Source: Staphylococcus saprophyticus subsp. saprophyticus ATCC 15305 = NCTC 7292
GTDB taxonomy: Bacteria > Bacillota > Bacilli > Staphylococcales > Staphylococcaceae
Reading direction: 5' to 3'
DNA: 64,000 nt
Assembly: GCF_000010125.1 (NCBI RefSeq)
Contig: NC_007350.1
Coordinates: forward strand, 1,178,001 to 1,242,000
The translations under genes were made by a program, and so were the position numbers. The notes under the pieces were generated by a model. It was not told where the DNA came from, did no database searches, and worked only from the letters and a program-made list of their open reading frames with translations. Shown here piece by piece: positions 7,874 through 19,550 of the stretch; position 1 is the first letter of the stretch; each line of letters begins with the position of its first letter.

Positions 7874-9016
7874 ATGGAAGTATATGCAGATTATGCTGCA
7901 ACAACACCCGTCAAACAAGAAGTTATTGATAAAATGATGGAAGTCTATTCCGTACATTTTGGTAATCCGTCATCAATTCACAGCATGGGTAGGGATGCCA
8001 GAAAATACTTAGATGATGCGCGTCGTACAATTGCTAAATCGTTTAATGCTAAGCCAAGTGAAATCATCTTTACTAGTGGTGCAACTGAATCAAATAACAC
8101 TGCAATTAAAGGTATTGCTTATGAGCACATGCACAAAGGTAAACACATCATTACTACTAAGATTGAGCATCATTCTGTACTTCATGTATTTGAACAACTC
8201 GAAAAAGAAGGTTTCGAAGTTACTTATTTAGAAGTGGATAAAGAAGGATTGATTAACCTTAATCAATTAAGAAATGCACTTACTGAAGAAACCATTTTAG
8301 TTTCAATTATGTTTGTTAATAATGAAATTGGGACTGTTGAACCAATGTATGATATTGAAGAAATTGTTTCAGAATCGAATGCATTATTCCATGTTGATGC
8401 AGTTCAGGCTATTGGACACTTAGAAATTGATTTCCATGATTTTAATATGGATGCTATGAGTATTACTGCGCATAAATTTGGTGGTCCAAAAGGTGTCGGC
8501 GTACTTTTGCTTAAAGAAGAAACTAAATTAAAGTATCAACAATTAGGTGGAGAACAAGAAGCAAAACGTAGAGCTGGTACTGAAAATGTGCCACAAATTG
8601 TAGGTTTAGCTGAAGCAATCAAATTAGCTAATGAGCATAGAGATGAAAATAATGTGCATCTTATGAATTTAAAGAATTTGTTTCTAGTGTCGTTACAAGA
8701 GCGCTCAGTTCCATTTGAACTCAATGGATCCATGACAGATTCAACAGGACATATCATTAATTTATATTTACCGTTTGTAGATGTTGAAACAATGCTCACA
8801 TTATTAGATTTATCAAATATTTATGTATCATCAGGCTCGGCATGTACAGCAGGAACAACGACGCCATCACACGTGTTACAAGCAATGTATAGTGATGATG
8901 AGCGAGCGAAGCACTCAGTTAGATTTAGCTTTAATGAACAGACGACAGAACAAGAAGTTAAATATATAGTTTCAGAAATTCACAAAATATACCATAAATT
9001 TAGGGAGGAAATGTAG
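7874..9016 (+). CDS. iscS: Cysteine desulfurase (IscS/NifS type)
   Basis: PLP enzyme that removes sulfur from cysteine as a protein-bound persulfide; next to mnmA it is the likely sulfur donor for tRNA 2-thiouridine. The PLP lysine is K201 in TAHKFGGPKG, and the persulfide-carrying C324 is in the SSGSACTAG loop. Start 7874 (MEVYADYAATTP) has AAGGAG eight bases upstream; a GTG at 7865 directly abuts that site and is rejected. Length 380. The stop is directly followed by the TTG start of mnmA, so the two are cotranscribed. Confidence 0.94.
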   Translation: MEVYADYAATTPVKQEVIDKMMEVYSVHFGNPSSIHSMGRDARKYLDDARRTIAKSFNAKPSEIIFTSGATESNNTAIKGIAYEHMHKGKHIITTKIEHHSVLHVFEQLEKEGFEVTYLEVDKEGLINLNQLRNALTEETILVSIMFVNNEIGTVEPMYDIEEIVSESNALFHVDAVQAIGHLEIDFHDFNMDAMSITAHKFGGPKGVGVLLLKEETKLKYQQLGGEQEAKRRAGTENVPQIVGLAEAIKLANEHRDENNVHLMNLKNLFLVSLQERSVPFELNGSMTDSTGHIINLYLPFVDVETMLTLLDLSNIYVSSGSACTAGTTTPSHVLQAMYSDDERAKHSVRFSFNEQTTEQEVKYIVSEIHKIYHKFREEM

Positions 9017-10129
<1,113 letters not shown>

Positions 10130-10151
10130 ATATTACTTTTGAATTTTATTC

Positions 10152-10200
10152 GAAATCGTTAGTAAGCTATTCAAAATAGTAACTAACGATTTCTTTTTTT
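10152..10200 (+). terminator. Terminator of iscS-mnmA
   Basis: Perfect 12-bp arms GAAATCGTTAGT / ACTAACGATTTC, with an inner CTATT/AATAG extension, followed by seven T. Confidence 0.9.
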
Positions 10201-10229
10201 GAAATTATTATTTCAAATACCGTGGTAAA

Positions 10230-10238
10230 TGTTATAAT
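10230..10238 (+). promoter_or_regulatory. Extended -10 promoter for the TPR-recD2 unit
   Basis: TGTTATAAT lies 26 bases before the TPR gene start, directly downstream of the mnmA terminator. Confidence 0.5.
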
Positions 10239-10263
10239 AAGTAGTCAGAAATGAGGGTTAGAA

Positions 10264-10929
10264 ATGAATCAAGAACAGATATATAATTTAATTAAACAAG
10301 GCAATTTTGAAGAAGCATTAAAAGCATTATTTGAAAACATAGAAGCAAATCCAAAAGAAGTGGAAAATTACATAAATGCAGGGATTTTATTAGCTGAAGC
10401 GAACGAAGTAGATAAAGCAGAAAAATTCTTTCAACGTGCAATTACTTTAGATCCGCAAAATGGCGCAATCTATTATAATCTCGGGAATGTATATTACAAT
10501 GAAGGCCGTTTTAATGAAGCGATTAAATTGTATCAACAAGCGTTGAAATTTAACGTTGATCAAGTCGATACTAACTATATGATTGGTATGTCATTTAGTC
10601 AATTAGAAGCATTTAAAGAGGCTTTACCTTTTTTAATGACTGCAGCAGAACAAGATGACCGTCATGATGTTGAGATTCAATTTCAGTATGGGCTTGTACT
10701 TTGTCATTTAGAAATGTTTGAGCAAGCGATAAAGCAACTTAAGTCGGTGTTAGAAATGGATAATAAACATTCAGATGCATTATATAATTTAGGTTTGGCA
10801 ACTTATATGCAGACTGAAGATACAGCACAAGCAATTGAATATTTTGAAGCTGCTGTAGACGCAAATCCAGAACATGTTATGAGTCAGCATGCTATAAAAA
10901 CATTTAAATCTATCGCAGAGGAGGAATAA
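10264..10929 (+). CDS. Tetratricopeptide repeat protein
   Basis: 221 residues made of about six 34-residue TPR units with the usual small/aromatic pattern (for example AIYYNLGNVYYNEGRFNEAIKLYQQAL and ALYNLGLATY). No signal peptide or membrane segment, so a cytosolic scaffold. The partner is unknown. It is found directly before recD2 here and in other staphylococci, with only three bases between the genes, so the two are co-expressed. Confidence 0.9.
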   Translation: MNQEQIYNLIKQGNFEEALKALFENIEANPKEVENYINAGILLAEANEVDKAEKFFQRAITLDPQNGAIYYNLGNVYYNEGRFNEAIKLYQQALKFNVDQVDTNYMIGMSFSQLEAFKEALPFLMTAAEQDDRHDVEIQFQYGLVLCHLEMFEQAIKQLKSVLEMDNKHSDALYNLGLATYMQTEDTAQAIEYFEAAVDANPEHVMSQHAIKTFKSIAEEE

Positions 10930-10932
10930 CTG

Positions 10933-13317
10933 ATGGGAGACCCTACACTATTTAATAATTCAATGATTAAAGGAACCGTTGATGCGATTTTATTTCAAAA
11001 TAAAGAAAATTTTTATACGGTTTTAAAAGTTGATACAATTGAGTCAAGTGAAACATTTGATTCAATGCCTACGATTGTAGGGTTTTTCCCAGAAATTGCT
11101 GAAGGTGATGTTTATACATTCAAAGGCCAAGTTGTTACACATCCGAAGTATGGTAAACAACTTAAAGCTGAAACGTTTGAAAAAGAATTACCACAAACTA
11201 AAGAGGCAATTATTAGTTATTTATCAAGTGATTTATTTAAAGGTATTGGTAAAAAAACTGCGCAAAGTATTGTTAATAAACTAGGTGAAAATGCTATAAA
11301 CGATATCTTAAATGACCCGTCGGTATTAGAGCAAGTACCTGGTTTACCTAAGAAAAAGCAAAAACAAATAGCTGAACAAATTGCTAGTAATCAAGAGACG
11401 GAGCAAATTATCATACGCTTACATGATTTAGGGTTTGGACCAAAACTAGCTATGGCGATTTACCAAGCGTATTTAGGAGAAACACTTAATGTTGTTGAAA
11501 ATAAACCCTACCAACTCGTATATGATGTAAAAGGAATTGGATTTAATAAAGCTGATACCTTAGCACGTAATGTTGGAATCCAGTTCAATGATACAGAAAG
11601 ACTAAAAGCGGGTTTGTTATATGTACTTGAAGAGGAATGTATTAAGCAAGGACATACATATTTACCTACTCAAAATGTATTAGAAATGACTCAAGATATG
11701 CTTTCTCAAGCACCTAGTGAAATAATAGAAATGCAACAATTGAATCATGTATTACAAGAATTGGTAAATGATACCAAACTCATTCAACAAGAAAATGAAG
11801 TTGCAATTCCGAGTTTATATTATTCAGAATTAAAAAGTGTGCAGAATCTTTATCGCAATTATGCGTATAAGAATAAACTCAAACAAATAGAACAGTCTGA
11901 TCTTTTAATGAAGATTGGAGAAATTGAAGAGCGCAATCAAGTTAATTATGCAAATTCACAAAAAGATGCGTTACAGACTGCTATTAATTCTAAAATTATG
12001 CTGCTCACAGGTGGCCCTGGTACAGGTAAAACAACTGTGATAAAAGGTATTGTAGAATTATATGCAGAAATTCATGGTCTCTCATTAAATTATGATGATT
12101 ATCAAAATGATGATTATCCAGTCGTATTAGGTGCGCCTACAGGAAGAGCTTCAAAGCGTTTGGCAGAGTCGACAGGTTTAGAAGCCATGACAATTCATCG
12201 CTTAATCGGATGGAATCAGGATACACAACCGGAAGATATTTTAGATAATGAAATATCAGCAAAATTAATTATCATTGATGAGATGTCTATGGTTGATACT
12301 TGGCTGTTTCACCAATTTTTAAGTGCAGTTCCAATAGATGCACAAATCATTTTAGTAGGTGATGAAGATCAATTGCCTTCTGTAGGTCCTGGTCAAGTAT
12401 TTAAAGATTTAATTGATTCAAAAGTGATACCTCGTGTTAATTTAACAGAAGTTTATAGACAACAAGATGGTTCTAGTATTATTGAATTAGCGCATCGGAT
12501 GAAACTAGGTGAACCGATTGATATAACCCAACGTTTTCATGATCGAAATTTTATAAATTGTAATACAGATCAGATTCCGACAGTTGTGGAAAAAGTTGTT
12601 TCAAGCGCTGTGAATAAAGGCTATGATATGAGTGACATTCAAGTGCTTGCACCAATGTATAAAGGGTCAGCAGGCATTAAAAAACTTAATATGGTATTAC
12701 AAGATATTTTAAATCCTAAGGATAAAGATACACGTGAAATAGAATTTGGTGATGTGTTTTTTAGAAAAGGTGACAAAGTCTTGCAACTTGTAAATAGGCC
12801 TAATGATAATATTTTCAACGGTGATATTGGTGTAATCGTGGGTGTTTTTTGGGCAAAAGAAAATGCGTTGAACAAAGATGTATTAGTCGTTGATTTTGAA
12901 GGTAATGAAATTACTTTTGTTCGTCAAGATTTAATAGAATTAACTCATGCTTATTGTACGTCGATCCATAAATCACAAGGTTCTGAATTCCCAATAGTCA
13001 TCATGCCTATGGTAAAACAATACTTTAGAATGCTACAAAAGCCCATATTATATACTGGCTTAACAAGGGCTAAACAATCCCTTGTCTTTTTAGGTGATCC
13101 GCAAGCCTTTGATATTGGTTTAAAAACGCATGGACAAGTGAGAATGACACAGTTATGCACATTTTTAAAAGCCTACTTTAATAACGATGCATCTACTGAA
13201 GAAGAAATCAGCGACACATTTGATGCTGATATCATTCTAACTGAAGACAATATTTTTAAAATTAACCCAATGATTAATATGGGAGATATTTCCCCATATG
13301 ACTTCGTTGAAGATTGA
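10933..13317 (+). CDS. recD2: RecD-like 5'-3' DNA helicase RecD2
   Basis: SF1B helicase of the RecD2 type, found in bacteria without RecBC partners and implicated in replication-fork and repair processes. An N-terminal OB-like and helix-hairpin-helix region (KGIGKKTAQSIVNKLG, KGIGFNKADTLARNVG) precedes the motor. Walker A GGPGTGKT is at residues 360-367, Walker B IIDEMSM at about 447-453, VGDEDQLPSVGPG follows, and the C-terminal motif VI region is YTGLTRAKQSL. Length 794. GAGGAGG overlaps the end of the TPR gene. Confidence 0.95.
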   Translation: MGDPTLFNNSMIKGTVDAILFQNKENFYTVLKVDTIESSETFDSMPTIVGFFPEIAEGDVYTFKGQVVTHPKYGKQLKAETFEKELPQTKEAIISYLSSDLFKGIGKKTAQSIVNKLGENAINDILNDPSVLEQVPGLPKKKQKQIAEQIASNQETEQIIIRLHDLGFGPKLAMAIYQAYLGETLNVVENKPYQLVYDVKGIGFNKADTLARNVGIQFNDTERLKAGLLYVLEEECIKQGHTYLPTQNVLEMTQDMLSQAPSEIIEMQQLNHVLQELVNDTKLIQQENEVAIPSLYYSELKSVQNLYRNYAYKNKLKQIEQSDLLMKIGEIEERNQVNYANSQKDALQTAINSKIMLLTGGPGTGKTTVIKGIVELYAEIHGLSLNYDDYQNDDYPVVLGAPTGRASKRLAESTGLEAMTIHRLIGWNQDTQPEDILDNEISAKLIIIDEMSMVDTWLFHQFLSAVPIDAQIILVGDEDQLPSVGPGQVFKDLIDSKVIPRVNLTEVYRQQDGSSIIELAHRMKLGEPIDITQRFHDRNFINCNTDQIPTVVEKVVSSAVNKGYDMSDIQVLAPMYKGSAGIKKLNMVLQDILNPKDKDTREIEFGDVFFRKGDKVLQLVNRPNDNIFNGDIGVIVGVFWAKENALNKDVLVVDFEGNEITFVRQDLIELTHAYCTSIHKSQGSEFPIVIMPMVKQYFRMLQKPILYTGLTRAKQSLVFLGDPQAFDIGLKTHGQVRMTQLCTFLKAYFNNDASTEEEISDTFDADIILTEDNIFKINPMINMGDISPYDFVED

Positions 13318-13341
13318 CATGTGACAAGAAAATAAATACAA

Positions 13342-13347
13342 TATAAT
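13342..13347 (+). promoter_or_regulatory. -10 element of the alaS T-box transcript
   Basis: TATAAT at 13342-13347 just after recD2. TTGACA overlaps the recD2 stop but at 22 bases, too far. GTGACA at 13321-13326 gives a 15-base spacer. The -35 is therefore uncertain. Confidence 0.45.
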
Positions 13348-13374
13348 TAACTTCACATAAAGATGAGTAAATTA

Positions 13375-13610
13375 TACTGAGCGAAAAGAGATGTACTGGT
13401 TGGTGAAAAGTACAGTCGGTATAGTTGAATGCTACTTTGTGTCAGCAAGCATAATAACTAATTAAGTGATAAGTGTATGTTAGGGAATTAAAGTCAGTCG
13501 TTTGATCTGTGTGATACTTACAATTAAGATTGAATTAATTTGTTAACACTTATAACTAGGGTGGTACCGCGAAACGTTCGTCCCTTTATGAGGATGGGCG
13601 TTTTTTATTT
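13375..13610 (+). promoter_or_regulatory. T-box riboswitch (tRNA-Ala) controlling alaS
   Basis: The T-box core AGGGTGGTACCGCG is at 13558-13571, followed by a terminator (AACGTTCGTCC / GGATGGGCGTT, then T-rich, 13573-13610) that competes with the antiterminator. Upstream, stem I contains an AGAGATG kink-turn-like motif. A GCT alanine codon at 13431-13433, within GAATGCTAC, is a plausible specifier. Uncharged tRNA-Ala would pair with the T-box bulge and allow alaS transcription. It fills the whole space between recD2 and alaS. Confidence 0.93.
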
Positions 13611-13664
13611 TCTTTTTTAATTATTTAAAGAACTAACATGAGTTGAGATGGAGGAATTTTAAGT

Positions 13665-16295
13665 ATGAAAAACTTAAAAGCAAGTGAAATTAGACAAAAT
13701 TTTATTGATTATTTCGTAGAAAAAGGCCATATGGTAGAACCTTCTGCACCATTAGTCCCTATTGACGATGATTCACTATTATGGATTAATTCTGGTGTAG
13801 CTACACTGAAAAAATATTTTGATGGTAGAGAAACACCTAGAAAACCAAGAATAGTTAATTCTCAAAAGGCAATTCGTACAAATGATATAGAAAATGTTGG
13901 CTTCACAGCACGTCATCATACATTTTTTGAAATGTTAGGTAACTTTTCAATTGGGGATTACTTTAAGCAAGAAGCTATAGAATTTGCATGGGAATTTTTA
14001 ACAAGTGAAAAGTGGATGGCAATGGAACCTAAACTTCTATATGTGACAATACATCCAGAGGATAAAGAAGCGTATAGAATTTGGAATGAAGACATTGGAC
14101 TTGAGGAAAGTCGTATTATTCGCATTGAAGGCAACTTCTGGGATATTGGTGAAGGCCCATCAGGTCCAAATACGGAAATTTTCTATGATCGTGGAGAAGA
14201 TTTTGGACAAGATGATCCTGCAGAAGAAATGTATCCAGGGGGAGAAAATGAACGTTTCCTTGAAGTATGGAATTTAGTGTTTAGTGAGTTCAATCACAAT
14301 AAAGATCATACTTATACACCACTGCCTAATAAAAATATTGATACCGGCATGGGTCTTGAAAGAATGGCATCACTTGCTCAAAATGTGCGTACAAATTATG
14401 AAACAGACTTATTTATGCCTATCATTCATGAAGTAGAAAAAGTATCAGGTAAAACATACTTGGAAAATGATAACTATGATGTGGCATTTAAAGTGATTGC
14501 CGACCATATTCGTACAATTGCATTTGCCATTGCAGATGGTGCACTACCAGCTAATGAAGGAAGAGGATATGTTTTACGTCGTTTATTACGTAGAGCAGTA
14601 AGATTCAGTCAATCATTAGATATTAATGAACCATTTATGTATCGTCTAGTTGATATTGTAGCTGACATTATGGAACCATATTATCCTAATGTTAAAGAAA
14701 AAGCAGACTTTATTAAGCGCGTCATTAAATCAGAAGAAGAACGCTTCCATGAAACATTAGAAGAAGGTCTAGCTATTCTAAATAACTTAGTTGCACAAGC
14801 GAAAACATCTACCCATGAAATCAGTGGTAAAGACGCTTTTAAATTATATGACACTTACGGCTTTCCAGTTGAGTTAACAGAAGAAATTGCGACACAAGAA
14901 AATTTATCAATAGATATGCAAACATTCGAAGAAGAAATGCAACAGCAACGAGACAGAGCAAGACAAGCAAGACAAAATTCACAATCTATGCAAGTTCAAA
15001 GTGAAGTATTGAAAAAGATTACCACAGATAGCACATTTGTTGGGTATGATGTTATGGACAAAGCCTCTGTCATCACAGATATTATCCAAAATGGTGAACT
15101 TGTAGAATCTGCAGAAGCAGGAGAGACGATTTACTTTATTTTACGTGAGACACCATTTTATGCTGTTAGTGGTGGTCAAGTGGCAGACCAAGGTACAATT
15201 AGTAATGAAAACTTTGAAATCGCAGTTACTGAAGTGACTAAAGCACCAAATGGTCAGAATTTGCACAAAGGTGAGATTCAATTTGGTACTGTTAAGAAGA
15301 ATGCTGAAGTTTCAGCGAGTGTGAATCACAAAGAACGTCGTTCAATCAAGAAAAACCATAGTGCAACACATTTATTACACGCTGCATTAAAAGAAGTCCT
15401 TGGAGATCACGTTAATCAAGCAGGTTCACTTGTTGAAGCAGATCGTCTAAGATTTGACTTTTCACACTTTGGCCCAATGACACAAGAGGAAATTGACACG
15501 GTTGAGCGTCGTGTTAATGAAGAAATTTGGAACAGTATTGAAGTAGATATTCAAGAAATGCCAATTTCTGAAGCAAAACAACTAGGTGCTATGGCACTTT
15601 TCGGTGAAAAATATGGTGAAATTGTAAGAGTTGTAAATATGGCCCCATTTTCAATTGAATTATGTGGTGGTATTCACGTGAACAACACAGCAGAAATCGG
15701 TTTATTTAAAATAGTAAGTGAGTCTGGTACAGGTGCTGGAGTGCGTCGAATAGAAGCATTGACTGGTAAATCAGCTTTCTTATACTTAGAAACGATTCAA
15801 TCTCAATTTAACGCAGTTAAATCGCAAGTAAAAGTAAAATCAGATGACCAAGTATTAGAGAAAATCGTTCATATGCAAGACGAAGAAAAAGAGCTTACAA
15901 AACAACTTGAACAAAAGAATAAAGAAGTGACATCATTAAAAATGGGTGACATCACTAATCAAGTAGAAGAAATTAATGGATTGAAAGTCTTAGCAACGGA
16001 AGTAGACGTTCCTAATGCTAAAGCAATACGTGAAACTATGGATGATTTTAAATCAAAATTACAAGATACTGTTATTGTACTTATTAGTAATATAGATGGT
16101 AAGGTGTCATTAGTAGCTACCGTACCAAAAGCATTAACTGATAAAGTGAAAGCAGGAGATATCATTAAAAACATGGCTCCTGTAGTAGGCGGTAAAGGTG
16201 GCGGACGCCCTGATATGGCTCAAGGCGGCGGTACTGAACCAAAGAACATAACAGAATCATTACGTTTCATTAAAGATTACATTAAATCTCTATAA
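13665..16295 (+). CDS. alaS: Alanyl-tRNA synthetase
   Basis: Class II synthetase charging tRNA-Ala, with an editing domain. The N-terminal catalytic core contains the [13 protein letters not shown] segment. The editing site HSATH has H565 and H569, and CGGIH follows at about residues 665-669. The C-terminal DHHA1 domain has the glycine-rich [16 protein letters not shown]. Length 876. GGAGG precedes the ATG. Expression is set by the T-box leader upstream. ireB, ruvX and a DUF1292 gene follow closely and probably share the transcript. Confidence 0.97.
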   Translation: MKNLKASEIRQNFIDYFVEKGHMVEPSAPLVPIDDDSLLWINSGVATLKKYFDGRETPRKPRIVNSQKAIRTNDIENVGFTARHHTFFEMLGNFSIGDYFKQEAIEFAWEFLTSEKWMAMEPKLLYVTIHPEDKEAYRIWNEDIGLEESRIIRIEGNFWDIGEGPSGPNTEIFYDRGEDFGQDDPAEEMYPGGENERFLEVWNLVFSEFNHNKDHTYTPLPNKNIDTGMGLERMASLAQNVRTNYETDLFMPIIHEVEKVSGKTYLENDNYDVAFKVIADHIRTIAFAIADGALPANEGRGYVLRRLLRRAVRFSQSLDINEPFMYRLVDIVADIMEPYYPNVKEKADFIKRVIKSEEERFHETLEEGLAILNNLVAQAKTSTHEISGKDAFKLYDTYGFPVELTEEIATQENLSIDMQTFEEEMQQQRDRARQARQNSQSMQVQSEVLKKITTDSTFVGYDVMDKASVITDIIQNGELVESAEAGETIYFILRETPFYAVSGGQVADQGTISNENFEIAVTEVTKAPNGQNLHKGEIQFGTVKKNAEVSASVNHKERRSIKKNHSATHLLHAALKEVLGDHVNQAGSLVEADRLRFDFSHFGPMTQEEIDTVERRVNEEIWNSIEVDIQEMPISEAKQLGAMALFGEKYGEIVRVVNMAPFSIELCGGIHVNNTAEIGLFKIVSESGTGAGVRRIEALTGKSAFLYLETIQSQFNAVKSQVKVKSDDQVLEKIVHMQDEEKELTKQLEQKNKEVTSLKMGDITNQVEEINGLKVLATEVDVPNAKAIRETMDDFKSKLQDTVIVLISNIDGKVSLVATVPKALTDKVKAGDIIKNMAPVVGGKGGGRPDMAQGGGTEPKNITESLRFIKDYIKSL

Positions 16296-16364
16296 GTTGA
16301 TTCGATTCTAATGTAGAATATAAGTAAGAACTTTTTTTACTCGATACAAAGGAGTGTAAGAACA

Positions 16365-16625
16365 ATGGAAAATTTTGATAAAACAATGAAATTTAATTAT
16401 GATGAAATTCCAAAAGAAGATGTCAAAACAGTATTACAAAATGTCTATCATACCTTAGAAGAAAGAGGATATAATCCTGTGAACCAAATTGTTGGTTACT
16501 TATTATCAGGAGATCCTGCATATATTCCACGTAATAACGAAGCTAGAAATCAAATTCGTCGTATTGATCGCGATGATATCATGGAAGAATTAGTTTCAAA
16601 CTATTTGCAAGAGAAATCGAATTAG
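16365..16625 (+). CDS. ireB: IreB family regulatory phosphoprotein (UPF0297)
   Basis: Small protein of 86 residues beginning [14 protein letters not shown]. In Enterococcus faecalis the homologue is a substrate of the PASTA kinase IreK, phosphorylated on N-terminal threonines, and affects cephalosporin resistance. Here T7 is in the matching region. AAAGGAG precedes the ATG. The order alaS-ireB-ruvX-DUF1292 is conserved in Firmicutes. Confidence 0.92.
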   Translation: MENFDKTMKFNYDEIPKEDVKTVLQNVYHTLEERGYNPVNQIVGYLLSGDPAYIPRNNEARNQIRRIDRDDIMEELVSNYLQEKSN

Positions 16626-16628
16626 TTT

Positions 16629-17057
16629 ATGTTAAAGCATAAAATTATAGGATTAGATGTAGGAAGTAAGACTGTTGGCATTGCAATAAGTGATCTGATG
16701 GGTTGGACAGCCCAAGGATTAGACACACTCCGTATAGACGAAGAGAACAATGAATTAGGTATTGAAGCATTAGTAAAAATTATAAAAAGAGATAACGTTG
16801 GTACTGTAGTTATTGGATTACCAAAAAATATGAACAATTCTATTGGATTTCGAGGCGAGGCTTCGTTACAATACAAGGAGCAACTTCAAGAAGCACTGCC
16901 ATCATTAGAAATAATTATGTGGGATGAACGTCTAAGCACTATGGCTGCGGAGCGTTCATTACTTGAAGCGGATGTTTCTAGACAGAAACGAAAAAAAGTA
17001 ATAGATAAAATGGCAGCAGTATTTATATTGCAAGGCTATTTAGACTCATTACAATAA
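16629..17057 (+). CDS. ruvX: Holliday junction resolvase-like / pre-16S rRNA nuclease YqgF
   Basis: RNase H-fold nuclease of 142 residues. The acidic active site shows in [28 protein letters not shown] and [11 protein letters not shown]. The family is linked to 5' maturation of 16S rRNA and was first named as a putative resolvase. The start lies three bases after the ireB stop with no clear ribosome site, so translation is probably coupled. Confidence 0.93.
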   Translation: MLKHKIIGLDVGSKTVGIAISDLMGWTAQGLDTLRIDEENNELGIEALVKIIKRDNVGTVVIGLPKNMNNSIGFRGEASLQYKEQLQEALPSLEIIMWDERLSTMAAERSLLEADVSRQKRKKVIDKMAAVFILQGYLDSLQ

Positions 17058-17073
17058 AAAGGAGCTTTTAATA

Positions 17074-17406
17074 ATGACAGAGCATAACCATGATTCTCAA
17101 TTAGAAATTAACAATGAAGAGGAATTACTTACATTATATGATGAAGAAGGTAATGAAGTCTTATATCGTAAAGTATTAGAATTTTTCCACCCAGAATTCA
17201 AAAAAGAATACGTTATTCTTGCTGAAGAAGGTGCAGAATCAGATGATGACGATTTAATTGAATTGGTGCCTATGATTAATGAGCCAGATGAAAATGGTGA
17301 AGGTGGCAAATTCTTACCAGTGGAAACTGACGAAGAATGGGATATGATTGAAGAAGTCGTTAATACAGAAATGGATGATCATGACCACGATCATGACCAC
17401 GAATAA
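17074..17406 (+). CDS. DUF1292 family acidic protein (YrzB-like)
   Basis: 110 residues, strongly acidic, with the DUF1292 pattern [21 protein letters not shown]. The C-terminus HDHDHDHE could bind metal. AAAAGGAG precedes the ATG. Function unknown. It closes the alaS operon, with a terminator 39 bases after the stop. Confidence 0.9.
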   Translation: MTEHNHDSQLEINNEEELLTLYDEEGNEVLYRKVLEFFHPEFKKEYVILAEEGAESDDDDLIELVPMINEPDENGEGGKFLPVETDEEWDMIEEVVNTEMDDHDHDHDHE

Positions 17407-17444
17407 TTAAAAAATCGTTCTTTAAATATAAGTCACTATGAAGT

Positions 17445-17476
17445 AAACCATACTGGAAAAGCAGTATGGTTTTTTT
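17445..17476 (+). terminator. Terminator of the alaS operon
   Basis: An 11-bp perfect stem (AAACCATACTG / CAGTATGGTTT) with a six-base loop and a T-run. Confidence 0.92.
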
Positions 17477-17975
17477 CTGTAAATAAACGAATAAAAATCG
17501 AATGATTAATGATAATTATATATTTAAGAGTTAACTAACTACGGAATTTATGCTTATATTATCGGGGTGTTTATGGTAAAATATATAAAGTTAAATTCAA
17601 ACACATACGATTTTGAAATTGCATTTATTAATAATGGAATAGACCATATAAATGTTATATGTAAATATATTTTTCATCTTTACTAAAATTAAACTAGCAC
17701 GAGCACCAATGACTAGTGTGATTGATAGTCTGTGCGGTAACTGATTAAGTTGAAAATACAATGATAATAGATGTTAAAGCATAATTTCTAAAGAAAATAT
17801 GATGGTCATACATAAAATGACGCATTCTAGCGCAAATCTATAAGTATTTTGAGTTTTTAATTGGCCATTTTTGCCGGGATGGGGCAAGGAACCTTATGTA
17901 CAAAAGGCTTCTATACTACTCCCTATTTTATTGTTAAAACTTATGTATTATATTATAACGAAGGAAGTTTTGAAA
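17477..17975. other. Gene-poor spacer of about 500 bases before trmR
   Basis: AT-rich. The only open frame of note is ATG 17573 to TAA 17686 (37 codons), without a properly spaced ribosome site. An open frame upstream of trmR (from 17871) is in frame with it, but its start has no support. No strong hairpin, RNA motif or clear promoter is seen, apart from weak AT-rich -10-like sites near 17950. It may hold decayed sequence or an unrecognised small RNA. Confidence 0.4.
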
Positions 17976-18617
17976 ATGGATAATAATCAATCCTATTTAT
18001 TAAATTTACATAAACAAACCGATGAAACGATAGAGTCTTTGAGACCATATGCAGAAGCGAATAACGTCCCTATTGTAGACAGACTTACTTTAGAAATGAT
18101 TAAGCAATTGATTAGGCTGCATAAACCACAAAATATTTTAGAAATTGGTACAGCGATTGGCTATAGTGCAATGCAATTTGCATCTGTATCTAAGGATGTA
18201 CATATTACGACAATTGAACGTGATTCAGATATGCAACAGCAAGCAAAAGAAAATATTAGGAAATACGATTTTTCAAATCAAGTGACATTGGTTGAGGGTG
18301 ACGCGTTAGAGCAATTTCATAATGTCGAACAAGAAAGTTTCGATATGATATTTATTGATGCTGCTAAAGCACAGTCTAAGAAATTCTTTGAATTATATAC
18401 ACCTTTATTAAAAGAAGGTGGCGTAGTTATTACGGATAATGTACTCTATCATGGCTTTGTTTCTGATATTTCAGTTGTGCGGACTCGCAATGTGCGCCAA
18501 ATGGTTAAAAAGGTGATTGAATATAACGAATGGCTTATGAATAACGAAGCTTATACGACTAACTTTTTAAATATTGATGATGGATTAGCCATTTCAATTA
18601 AAGGAGAATCTAAATGA
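17976..18617 (+). CDS. trmR: tRNA 5-hydroxyuridine methyltransferase TrmR (O-methyltransferase, YrrM-like)
   Basis: Class I SAM-dependent, COMT-like methyltransferase. In B. subtilis TrmR methylates ho5U34 to mo5U34. The SAM motif ILEIGTAIGYS begins at about residue 54, with the acidic ERDSDM after the second strand and the metal-site residues FIDAAKAQ and ITDNVLYHG. Length 213 from ATG 17976, which has GAAGGAAG upstream; a frame opening at 17871 is not used. Its stop overlaps the start of the first U32 gene by four bases, matching the pathway link. Confidence 0.9.
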   Translation: MDNNQSYLLNLHKQTDETIESLRPYAEANNVPIVDRLTLEMIKQLIRLHKPQNILEIGTAIGYSAMQFASVSKDVHITTIERDSDMQQQAKENIRKYDFSNQVTLVEGDALEQFHNVEQESFDMIFIDAAKAQSKKFFELYTPLLKEGGVVITDNVLYHGFVSDISVVRTRNVRQMVKKVIEYNEWLMNNEAYTTNFLNIDDGLAISIKGESK

Positions 18618-19537
18618 CAGAATTATTAGTGACACCCAAATCGGTTAAACATATCGAAACATTAATTGAAAAAGGTGCTGATGCCTTTGTCATTGGCGAG
18701 CAAAAATTTGGTTTGAGATTAGCAGGAGAATTTGATAAAGCAGCAATGATTGAAGCAGTGGATATGATTCATCGTAATGGTAAAAAGGCATATGCTGCAG
18801 TAAATGGTATATTCCATAACTATCATTTAAGTGCAGTTGAAGCTTATATTGATTTTCTTCATGAAATAAAAGTTGATCGAATTATCTTTGGAGACCCAGC
18901 TGTTGTTATGTATGTTAAACAACACACAGATCCAATTCCTTTACATTGGGATGCAGAAGCACTGGTGACTAATTATTTTCAATGTAATTATTGGGGAGAA
19001 AAAGGAGCTGCACGTGCACAACTTGCTAGAGAATTGAGTTTGGACGAAATCCTTAATATCAAAGCCCATGCGAATGTTGAAATTGAAGTTCAAGTTCATG
19101 GTATGACTTGCATGTTCCAATCTAAGCGTATGTTGTTAGGTAATTATTACACTTTCCAAGAACGTCAAATGAAGATCTCACGTAACGATGAAACGAATGA
19201 TTTATTATTATATGACGAAGAACGTGATAATAAATACCCAGTTTATGAAGATTATAATGGAACACATATTATGTCACCAAACGATATTTGCTTAATAGAA
19301 GAATTGGAACCATTACTTGAAGCGGGTATAGATTCACTGAAAATAGACGGCATCTTACAGTCAGAAAGTTATATCAATATTTGTACCGAACAATACAGAG
19401 AAGCAATAGATCTGTATAATGAGGACCCAGATGCATATGAAGATGAAAAATTCATGCTTGTCGATCCAATAGAAGCAATACAACCGGAACATCGCCCGTT
19501 TGACGAAGGCTTCTTATATAAACAAACAGTATACTAA
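18614..19537 (+). CDS. U32-family tRNA hydroxylation protein, TrhP1/YrrN-like
   Basis: Peptidase U32-family protein of 307 residues. In B. subtilis YrrN and YrrO together are needed to hydroxylate U34 of tRNAs (prephenate-linked ho5U synthesis). Visible motifs are the N-terminal KHIETLIEKGADAFVIGEQKFGLR, EVQVHGMTCMFQSKRMLLGNY and GIDSLKIDGI near the C-terminus. ATGA overlaps with trmR and another U32 gene follows at 13 bases, so the three form one operon. Confidence 0.88.
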   Translation: MTELLVTPKSVKHIETLIEKGADAFVIGEQKFGLRLAGEFDKAAMIEAVDMIHRNGKKAYAAVNGIFHNYHLSAVEAYIDFLHEIKVDRIIFGDPAVVMYVKQHTDPIPLHWDAEALVTNYFQCNYWGEKGAARAQLARELSLDEILNIKAHANVEIEVQVHGMTCMFQSKRMLLGNYYTFQERQMKISRNDETNDLLLYDEERDNKYPVYEDYNGTHIMSPNDICLIEELEPLLEAGIDSLKIDGILQSESYINICTEQYREAIDLYNEDPDAYEDEKFMLVDPIEAIQPEHRPFDEGFLYKQTVY

Positions 19538-19550
19538 TGGAGGTTAACTC

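Noticed and set aside
13314..13347. TTGACA/TATAAT as a canonical promoter for the alaS T-box
   Set aside because: The spacer is 22 bases, too long for sigma-A; only the -10 is accepted.
17871..17975. 35-residue N-terminal extension of TrmR
   Set aside because: No ribosome site at 17871, no similarity to the family, and a good site before 17976.
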